Assembly (NCBI GenBank): GCA_045809745.1
Contig: JBJMXE010000116.1
Coordinates: 1 to 55,070 of the forward strand
Length of the DNA: 55,070 nt
Direction: 5' to 3'
Origin: DATFCK01 sp045809745
Lineage (GTDB): Bacteria > Verrucomicrobiota > Verrucomicrobiia > Chthoniobacterales > UBA10450
The notes beneath the pieces were generated by a model. That model had not been told where the DNA came from. It saw only the letters and a list, made by a program, of their open reading frames with translations, and made no database searches. The position numbers were made by a program, and so were the translations under genes. The first letter of the stretch is position 1. Each line of letters starts with the position of its first letter. Positions 49,698 through 55,070 of this stretch are shown here, piece after piece.

Positions 49698-50854
49698 AAC
49701 GGATCACCGCTGGGGTTGTCGCTACGTTCCTGGTGGCAGTTTCGTTTATAGCGAATGCACACGGCCGGCCGCGATCCTCCCCGCCTAGCGAGCGAGCAGC
49801 CTCTCCCGTGGCCGAGCCGGCGCAATCCATTGGCTCGTCGCCAAACGATACCGCCCGTTTTCTTGCTGGAATGCCAGTCGACCTGAAGTCTCCCCTTTTT
49901 CCGCTCACCCAGACGCCCGCCTGGCAACAACATGCCGAGTTCTTCGAAGCGGCGTTCGCGAAACTCGTTCGTGGCAAATTCGCCAGACTGCATAACTGGC
50001 AGGCTGCTTATCTCCCCGAGTCCACCGAAACGATTCCCGTAGTCTACTACATGTTTAGCGGTCCCGACTTCATGTACATGGATCAATTTCTTCCTAACGC
50101 CGCCACTTACGTGATGTGCGGAAAGGAATCGATGGGGCCGCCGCCGGATCCGCTCAAGATGGATCTCGGCAATGTGCCGGCTGCCTTGCAAAACCTTCAA
50201 AACGCCATGAAATCGGCCCTTACCGCGACTTATTTCATCACTCAGGACATGAAGGTCGATCTCCAGCGTCAGGAGCTCAACGGAACGGTGCCAATTCTTT
50301 ATGTGTTTATCGCGCGAGCCGGCAAAACAATTCGAGATGTAACCTATGTGTCGTTAGACGCCAGTGGGAGCGTGCATGAGAGCGCGGCCGGTCGGGGCGG
50401 TACCCCCGGCGTCCGGATTTCGTACGTGGACGACCGGACCGGCCGGAACCAAACGTTGTTCTACTTTACCACCGATATTTCGAATGGCGGTATTGGTTCG
50501 ACGCCCGGATTCATCAGGTTCTGCGATCAGCACGGAGTGGGCGCCACCTTCCTGAAGTCGTCCTCTTATTTGATGTTCGAAGACGGATTTTCGCGGATTC
50601 GCGACTTCCTGTTGTCTCACAGCAAGCTCATTGTGCAGGACGACTCGGGGATCCCGATTCAGTACCTCAATACTGACAAATGGAACCTGCGCTTCTTCGG
50701 CACTTATGTTGGGCCCATCGAATTGTTCAAGCAGCGCTATCAACCGAAGCTGGCTGAGTTGTTCGAACAAACTAAACCGCCGGAGTTCGGAATCGGGTTT
50801 GGTTATCAGTGGGACTACCACAAGAGCAACTTGATCGTAGCCACACGGAACTGA
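49694..50854 (+). CDS. Secreted protein of unknown function coupled to the permease
   Basis: A 386-residue protein with a signal peptide (MKRITAGVVATFLVAVSFIANAHG). The start is fixed by overlap with the permease stop (ATGA). The mature part begins with a Pro/Ser/Ala spacer and then a domain rich in aromatic and Gly residues: YYMFSGPDFMYMDQFLPN, NGTVPILYVFIARAGKTIRDVTYV, FYFTTDISNGGIG and IGFGYQWDYHKSNLIVATRN. I recall similar bacterial proteins of uncharacterised type but cannot name a family. The coupling suggests a periplasmic role linked to the transported solute; no binding site is evident. It is convergent with the amidase gene, 12 bases away. Confidence 0.7.
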   Translation: MKRITAGVVATFLVAVSFIANAHGRPRSSPPSERAASPVAEPAQSIGSSPNDTARFLAGMPVDLKSPLFPLTQTPAWQQHAEFFEAAFAKLVRGKFARLHNWQAAYLPESTETIPVVYYMFSGPDFMYMDQFLPNAATYVMCGKESMGPPPDPLKMDLGNVPAALQNLQNAMKSALTATYFITQDMKVDLQRQELNGTVPILYVFIARAGKTIRDVTYVSLDASGSVHESAAGRGGTPGVRISYVDDRTGRNQTLFYFTTDISNGGIGSTPGFIRFCDQHGVGATFLKSSSYLMFEDGFSRIRDFLLSHSKLIVQDDSGIPIQYLNTDKWNLRFFGTYVGPIELFKQRYQPKLAELFEQTKPPEFGIGFGYQWDYHKSNLIVATRN

Positions 50855-50866
50855 GGGTCCACGGCG

Positions 50867-52090
50867 TCAGAATTTGCGGAACCAGGAGTAAGGGAAGTCG
50901 TCACCCGGACAATCCGTTGCCCAGCGCGGCGGATTTACTTCTCGATGCGGTCGCACTGGAATTGGGCGGCCATCCGCTTTGCCGCACCGGTCCCGTAGAT
51001 AACGAATTAGTTCCTCGCAGGAATCGAGCTGAGCGCGCGTGGGCTGATCCCGGTTGAAGTCACCAACCAGGCAGATCCCGAGCGCAATGTTGTTCAGGTA
51101 ATCGCTGTGCACATGTCCGCCGTTAATCTGGCGCCGCCACCGATCGCCCACCTCGATCTCACCGTTACCGGTCGATGTGCCGTTGCCGATTACAAAATGA
51201 TAGGCCAGGCCGTTTTGCATGCGACGAACGTGACGGTGGTAATAATCGAACACCTTGGCGTTCCCCTGCCGAGTGCCGCTGTTGTGAACGACGATGAACT
51301 TCCACCGATTACTGGCCACTGGCGCGCGTCGAATCTCTTCCATGACTGACCGCGATAAATAAGTGTATCGGCGGCTATCCGAACGCGGACGAGACCACGG
51401 CCAAAACCAGATTCGGCGCGGCGGCGGTGACGGCGCTGGTTGCAATCCTCGGCTCTCTTCAAATCCCGATTTCTCGATCGTGAGCTGGGCCGCGGTATCC
51501 GTTGGCGAACTCGACGGAGGAGCCGGCGTAGGGTGCTCACTTGGTTTTGGCGCCGCGATCGCGCGCGGAGTGGCTGATGCGGCAGCTTCTTCCCCCTTCG
51601 ACATCGACGGGGACGGTTTGGGAGTTTTGGCAGGTTCAGTGTCGGCCGGTTTTTTGGCCGGTGACTTGCCTTTCCCAGGTTTGTTACCCGATCCGCTCTT
51701 CTTTTTCTTTTGGTTTGATCCTGGCGACGGCGTTTTGGACGGTTTAGGCGTTGGTTTGGAAGCCGGCTTCGCTCGAACGTTGTCGTCTGCGTCGTTGACC
51801 GACGACTTTTTGTTTTTCGTCGGCGAAGTTTTGGGCTTTGGCGCGGGCGAATTCTGGTCGTCCCGCGAGTCCTCTTTCGACGGCGTTTTCTTTGGCGCGG
51901 GAGTCGGACTGTTGTTGTTCTTCTTCTTTTTCGGGGAAACGGTGGGCGCGGCGGACGGTGAAACGTGGTGAACCGGACGGTGTGGCGTTTCGTTAGGCGT
52001 GCCTTCGTCGTCGACCTGCCCGTACAAGCCGGAACCGACCAGAGCGATCACGGCCAGAGCGGTCGCGATGCAAAGGCGGAAGCGCGCCAC
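50867..52090 (-). CDS. N-acetylmuramoyl-L-alanine amidase with long Lys/Pro/Ser-rich linker
   Basis: From GTG 52090 the protein has 407 residues and a signal peptide (ARFRLCIATALAVIALVGSGLYG); the frame continues upstream into the YihY gene, which is not supported. Residues of about 30-230 are low-complexity Pro/Ser/Lys/Thr sequence, very basic, probably an extended wall-spanning linker. The C-terminal domain is of the amidase_2/PGRP type: KFIVVHNSGTRQGNAKVFDYYH with the first His ligand, LGICLVGDFNRDQPT, then PVRPHREVNPPRWATDCPGDDFP with the other His and the Cys zinc ligands. It cleaves the bond between N-acetylmuramic acid and L-alanine, in turnover or recycling. It is 32 bases downstream of yihY. 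Confidence 0.85.
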   Translation of the reverse strand: MARFRLCIATALAVIALVGSGLYGQVDDEGTPNETPHRPVHHVSPSAAPTVSPKKKKNNNSPTPAPKKTPSKEDSRDDQNSPAPKPKTSPTKNKKSSVNDADDNVRAKPASKPTPKPSKTPSPGSNQKKKKSGSGNKPGKGKSPAKKPADTEPAKTPKPSPSMSKGEEAAASATPRAIAAPKPSEHPTPAPPSSSPTDTAAQLTIEKSGFEESRGLQPAPSPPPRRIWFWPWSRPRSDSRRYTYLSRSVMEEIRRAPVASNRWKFIVVHNSGTRQGNAKVFDYYHRHVRRMQNGLAYHFVIGNGTSTGNGEIEVGDRWRRQINGGHVHSDYLNNIALGICLVGDFNRDQPTRAQLDSCEELIRYLRDRCGKADGRPIPVRPHREVNPPRWATDCPGDDFPYSWFRKF

Positions 52091-52122
52091 GGCAGCGCAC
52101 CGTAACAGAGCTAGTCGCAGCT

Positions 52123-53007
52123 TCAAGCTGTCTGCGGAATCGGCGCCGATTCTTTCGCGCGCGCACGTTCCTGTTCGCGGCGAACGACCGCATTCAATTT
52201 GCCGCCGAGCAGCAGGAACAGACAGGTGAGATACATCCACGTGAGTAGGACAATAATGGATGCGAGAGCGAGATAGGTGGGGTTATAGCGGTCGTACCGC
52301 GCCACATAGATCTGGAACAGTTTCGTTACCGTGATCCACCCCAAAGAGAAAAAGATCGCGCCGGGGAGCGCCTGTTTCACCGTCAGATAATTTTCTGGGG
52401 TGAGTAAGTAGAGCGCGAGAGCGAACAAGATCAGCACGACAGCGGTGAACGGCAGATTGAGGAACTTAATCCATTCCTGCAGGGGCACGCTCAACTGGAA
52501 GTTAACCTCGGCGATCCCGGCCAGGGTTTCGCCGAAAAGGATAGCGTTGAAGCAGAGGAAGATTGCGATCCCGAACCAAAACAGCATGAAAAAGGAGATG
52601 ATGTACTTCGACCACCAGTTCCGATCTTCCTGCACACCATGGGTGTGGCTGAGCGCACGAGAGATGGTGGCGATGAAGACTGTCCCGAAGTAAATGCCGA
52701 CGATAATACCGGCATTGGCCAGCAGTCCGCTTGAACCAGTCACGACCACGCTGGCCACTGCGGCATCGAGAATATCCTGCACTTTCTGATCCGGTGGCAG
52801 GAAGCTTTTCAGGATCAGGAAAATCTTATGCAGCTTCGCCGGATCGGTTCCAAACAAGCCGAGAAGGTGCCAAAGAAACAGAAGTCCGGGCGCGAGCGCG
52901 ACCAGCAACAGGTAGGCGAGCTGCGCCGCCAGACCGGTGGTGTTATCCAGCGCCGTCTGCCATATGAGCCGACGGGTTACCGTCCATATAAATCCGAGCT
53001 GTCTCAC
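52123..53007 (-). CDS. YihY/BrkB-family membrane protein
   Basis: A 294-residue protein with about six hydrophobic segments. It starts ALDNTTGLAAQLAYLLLVALAPGLLFLW, continues with SGLLANAGIIVGIYFGTVFIATISRAL, and closes with PTYLALASIIVLLTWMYLTCLFLLLGGKLNAVVRREQE. The family (YihY/UPF0761, sometimes called RNase BN, a label now considered wrong) is widespread in Gram-negatives and of unknown role. It has a charged cytoplasmic end. It precedes the amidase gene on the same strand and is divergent from the glycosyltransferase gene. Confidence 0.88.
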   Translation of the reverse strand: MRQLGFIWTVTRRLIWQTALDNTTGLAAQLAYLLLVALAPGLLFLWHLLGLFGTDPAKLHKIFLILKSFLPPDQKVQDILDAAVASVVVTGSSGLLANAGIIVGIYFGTVFIATISRALSHTHGVQEDRNWWSKYIISFFMLFWFGIAIFLCFNAILFGETLAGIAEVNFQLSVPLQEWIKFLNLPFTAVVLILFALALYLLTPENYLTVKQALPGAIFFSLGWITVTKLFQIYVARYDRYNPTYLALASIIVLLTWMYLTCLFLLLGGKLNAVVRREQERARAKESAPIPQTA

Positions 53008-53086
53008 CGGGACGGAAGTTTACTTTGTCTGGCGGAAATATCCATTACAGTCGGGCAGCGCGATTATGGTGATAGCCTAACGAGTC

Positions 53087-54169
53087 GTGAAGAGGGTTCT
53101 CATTCTCACCGCCGGCTACGGCGAAGGACACAACAGCGCAGCGCGGGGCGTCCGTGATGGATTAGCACGTGTTGCACCAGAAGCCGGGGTTGAGATGCAC
53201 GATTTGTTCATCGAAACCTACGGCCTGCTCAACGAAGCAGTCCGCAAAGGCTACATCGGATTGATCAATCGCTGGCCGAAGTCCTGGGGATATGTTTATC
53301 GGTGGCTCGACCAGAAAAAGGATTTTTCGCGCGATTTCAAAAAATTCGGACGGCTCAAACAGCAGCTACATCGATTGCTTGAGCGCTTCCAGCCTGACGT
53401 CGTTGTGTCGGTGTTCCCAGCTTATCCCTATCTTTTGGCGGAGCTGCTGGGAAACGATCGTTCGTTCAAGAGCGTGGTTGTGGTCACCGATTCCATCACG
53501 ATCAATGCCATCTGGTACGGCTGCCAGGCAGACTATTTCCTCGTGCCTAACGACGAAAGCGCTGTCGTGATCCGAGCTGGTGGTGTTCCGGAAGCATCGA
53601 CCCGGGTTTTCGGTTTTCCGGTCAACCCCCGATTTGCTGATCTGGCGACGCAAGCCGCGCCACAATCTCCTGCCGGCAAGAAGAAGTTGCTCTACGTCAT
53701 CAATCCTCCGAGCACCCGCTCATTAAGTCTGGTTCAGATGCTTTTAGAACTGGACGTTGATCTTACCGTCACAGTCGGACGAAACGAGCGGTTGCATGAA
53801 GCGGTTCGGGGTGTTGCCGCCGGAAGGCCGGTAGAAATCTTCGGTTGGACCGATGAGTTGCCGCGACTTTTCAGATCCAGTCATCTGTTAATTGGGAAGG
53901 CCGGCGGCGCCACCGTTCAGGAAGCGATCGCTGCCGCCTGTCCGATGGTCATTAATCACATCGTCTCGGGCCAGGAAGAGGGTAATGCCCGGCTGCTGGT
54001 CCAGCGGAATGCCGGAGCGCTCGCGCTCAATTCCGAAGCGGTGATCGCGGAAATTCACCGCGCATTCGCGGATGACGCACGGCAGTGGCGGCTCTGGAAA
54101 GAAAACATCTCAGCGATGAGCCGGCCCCGTGCCGCGCTGGATATCGCCGACTTCTTACTGGCTCTTTAG
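53087..54169 (+). CDS. MGDG-synthase-like (GT28) glycosyltransferase
   Basis: A 360-residue glycosyltransferase. Its N-terminal half starts with KRVLILTAGYGEGHNSAARGVRDGL, which is the MGDG_synth signature (GxGHxxAA), and continues with FQPDVVVSVFPAYPYLLAELL. The C-terminal GT28 half has VVVVTDSITINAIWY, then FGWTDELPRLFRSSHLLIGKAGGATVQEAIAA, the donor-binding region of MurG-like enzymes. Such enzymes put galactose or glucose on diacylglycerol; the sugar and acceptor here are not readable. The start is GTG at 53087. A copy of the CGTTAGGC octamer lies just before it (53075-53082), in noncoding DNA. Confidence 0.85.
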   Translation: MKRVLILTAGYGEGHNSAARGVRDGLARVAPEAGVEMHDLFIETYGLLNEAVRKGYIGLINRWPKSWGYVYRWLDQKKDFSRDFKKFGRLKQQLHRLLERFQPDVVVSVFPAYPYLLAELLGNDRSFKSVVVVTDSITINAIWYGCQADYFLVPNDESAVVIRAGGVPEASTRVFGFPVNPRFADLATQAAPQSPAGKKKLLYVINPPSTRSLSLVQMLLELDVDLTVTVGRNERLHEAVRGVAAGRPVEIFGWTDELPRLFRSSHLLIGKAGGATVQEAIAAACPMVINHIVSGQEEGNARLLVQRNAGALALNSEAVIAEIHRAFADDARQWRLWKENISAMSRPRAALDIADFLLAL

Positions 54170-54201
54170 AAGCCGCGCGAGGCCCGCGACGCGGTGTAGC
54201 G

Positions 54202-54219
54202 CGGCTCGCGAACGAGCCG
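54202..54219. terminator. Bidirectional hairpin between glycosyltransferase and nagA
   Basis: CGGCTCG (54202-54208) and CGAGCCG (54213-54219) make a perfect stem with a CGAA loop in the 51-base gap between the two convergent genes. The flanks (GTAGCG... and ...TCTAGACG) recall common palindromic intergenic repeats. There is no T-tract. Confidence 0.45.
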
Positions 54220-54220
54220 T

Positions 54221-55069
54221 CTAGACGTTCGAAGCGCGGTCACGAGCGAAAACTTCGTCGCCTGCGACAATTGTCCTGACCACCTCCAGGTCTGGAGAAA
54301 TCACCACGAAATCGGCATCCCCTCCTATCTTGAACTGGCCCTTCGTCGTTAGGCCCGCAGTGTGAGCGGGGGTGTCCGTGGCCATGGCTACTGCTTCATG
54401 AAGAGGTACGTTAACTCGAGTTACCATGGTCCGGACTAAATCGATCATTCGGGATGCGCTCCCGGCGAGGGCAGAGCGGTCTTCCAGAAAACAAACTCCA
54501 TTTTCCACAACGCACTTCTTGCCCGAGAGCGAGAACTTCGATCCCTCTGCCAGACCGGCGCCCGCGGTGGCGTCAGTTACCAGACAGATCCCGCGTGCTC
54601 CTTTTGCTCGATACAGCATCTTCATCAGCGTAGGTGAGACGTGGTGGCCGTCGGCGATCAATTCACACACAATGTACGGTTCGCTCATGGCAAACTCGAC
54701 CAGACCGGCCACTCGATCGATGCCGCGCCGCCTCGACATCGACATGCAATTAAACGTGTGCGTAACGCTGCGGAGGCCATGCTCAAAGGCGAGTCGTGCC
54801 TGTTCCTCCCAGGCGTCGCTGTGCCCAGCACTGGATCCGATATTATGCCTGGCCAGAGCGTCGATGAATTCAATGGCACCTGGTAGTTCCGGCGCCAGCG
54901 TCACTCGCCGGACCACGTCAGCGTGCTCCAGTAACGGAGCGTAGGCTTTGGGCGTCGGGTTACACATCAGCGCCGCGGCCTGAGCGCCCGGTTTCTCCTT
55001 CGAGATGAAAGGGCCTTCGACGTGCACTCCGGCGATTGGCTTCAACTGCCTGCCGTCATCGCGCACCAT
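54221..55069 (-). CDS. nagA: N-acetylglucosamine-6-phosphate deacetylase (5' end beyond the window)
   Basis: About 282 residues of the C-terminal two thirds are present. The enzyme removes acetate from GlcNAc-6-P, making GlcN-6-P. Visible marks are GVHVEGPFISKEKPGAQ with the metal-site Glu, SSAGHSDAWEEQARLAF, GLRSVTHTFNCMSMS with a His ligand, ADGHHVSPTLMKMLY, and LVTDATAGAGLAEG with the catalytic Asp. The last part (IGGDADFVVISPDLEVVRTIVAG) is the small beta domain. The ATG at 55069 is probably internal, since about 100 N-terminal residues are missing. With the kinase-MurQ fusion at 27173-28918 it supports wall sugar recycling. Confidence 0.9.
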   Translation of the reverse strand: MVRDDGRQLKPIAGVHVEGPFISKEKPGAQAAALMCNPTPKAYAPLLEHADVVRRVTLAPELPGAIEFIDALARHNIGSSAGHSDAWEEQARLAFEHGLRSVTHTFNCMSMSRRRGIDRVAGLVEFAMSEPYIVCELIADGHHVSPTLMKMLYRAKGARGICLVTDATAGAGLAEGSKFSLSGKKCVVENGVCFLEDRSALAGSASRMIDLVRTMVTRVNVPLHEAVAMATDTPAHTAGLTTKGQFKIGGDADFVVISPDLEVVRTIVAGDEVFARDRASNV

Positions 55070-55070
55070 C

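Larger units (their letters stand above)
641..54354. repeat. Dispersed octamer CGTTAGGC/GCCTAACG (23 copies by hand count)
   Basis: Copies of CGTTAGGC start at 3862, 23373, 23681, 25174, 26656, 29763, 36488, 36786, 37633, 41969, 42542, 45564, 48815, 51991 and 54347. GCCTAACG starts at 641, 16809, 18707, 21827, 27518, 46732, 53075 and 53545. About 2 copies are expected on both strands at 58% G+C. Twenty-one are inside genes, in several reading frames: TTA|GGC as Leu-Gly (9), CCT|AAC as Pro-Asn (7), CTA|ACG (3) and GTT|AGG (2). One spans a stop codon (26656) and one is intergenic (53075). One-mismatch forms ending GTTAGG or CCTAAC are also common. Span coordinates mark first and last copies only. 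Confidence 0.7.

Noticed and set aside
51363..51971. 202-codon plus-strand frame rich in Gly, Phe and Asp
   Set aside because: It is antisense to the low-complexity linker of the amidase and has no ribosome site or family.
1..55070. tRNA or rRNA genes
   Set aside because: Scanning for the T-loop pattern GGTTCRA and for conserved rRNA stretches on both strands gave no convincing case.

Overview
This is a 55 kb chromosomal window of a GC-rich Gram-negative bacterium (about 57-60% G+C by eye). It most resembles a soil Verrucomicrobiota of the Spartobacteria/Chthoniobacterales kind. That placement is inferred from gene content: secreted proteins with Pro/Thr linkers, a sugar kinase-MurQ fusion, an ABCG-type half transporter with an N-terminal TerB-like region, degenerate kinases and proteases, a diaminopimelate pathway gene and an outer-membrane porin. 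No rRNA gene, tRNA gene or CRISPR array was recognised. Most of the window is ordinary chromosome, and only small palindromic elements look mobile.

Layout. 1-2.4 kb: two secreted Pro/Thr-linker proteins. 2.3-6.6 kb: a LAB_N membrane protein, then hisC-mnmE-pyrD overlapping head to tail and a DUF1328 peptide. 6.6-8.5 kb: an ECF sigma factor, a small membrane protein (putative anti-sigma) and a Spy/CnrX-like protein, divergent from a second Spy-like gene; both promoters carry the same two elements. 8.7-11.6 kb: a methyltransferase, a secreted clan-CD-like protein and lysA. 11.7-17.3 kb: a one-way metal cluster (ZIP, CDF, ZnuB-like, ZnuA-like, porin, small His/Cys protein) with no ATPase gene. 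17.4-20.3 kb: TMEM14, a GH75-like enzyme and an AsmA/DUF748-like protein.

20.4-26.5 kb is the most system-like locus: a transmembrane pseudokinase, divergent from an ExbB/TolQ-like protein, an ExbD-like coiled-coil protein and a zinc-ribbon/transmembrane/beta-helix protein. 26.6-28.9 kb: two tiny membrane proteins and the kinase-MurQ fusion. 29.1-31.9 kb: ligA and a CPBP protease. 32.0-35.1 kb: a zinc metallopeptidase, an ECF sigma factor, a putative anti-sigma protein and an HtrA/PDZ protein in which all three catalytic positions are substituted. 35.4-42.6 kb: an M24 peptidase, the 1203-residue ABC protein and ftsH. 42.6-47.2 kb: a REP-like palindrome, an HPF-type ribosome factor, a host-attachment-like protein, glgX, an L,D-transpeptidase and a MITE-like element. 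47.2-55 kb: a lipoprotein, an ICMT-like methyltransferase, an amino-acid permease with a secreted partner, an amidase, a YihY protein, an MGDG-synthase-like glycosyltransferase and the 3' part of nagA.

Two themes recur. One is envelope sensing: two ECF sigma modules, two Spy-like proteins, a dead HtrA and a pseudokinase next to a proton-channel-like pair. The other is cell-wall handling and recycling: kinase-MurQ, NagA, amidase and L,D-transpeptidase. A dispersed octamer, CGTTAGGC, occurs at least 23 times by hand count on the two strands against about 2 expected, in several reading frames and in noncoding DNA, which suggests a DNA-level signal.
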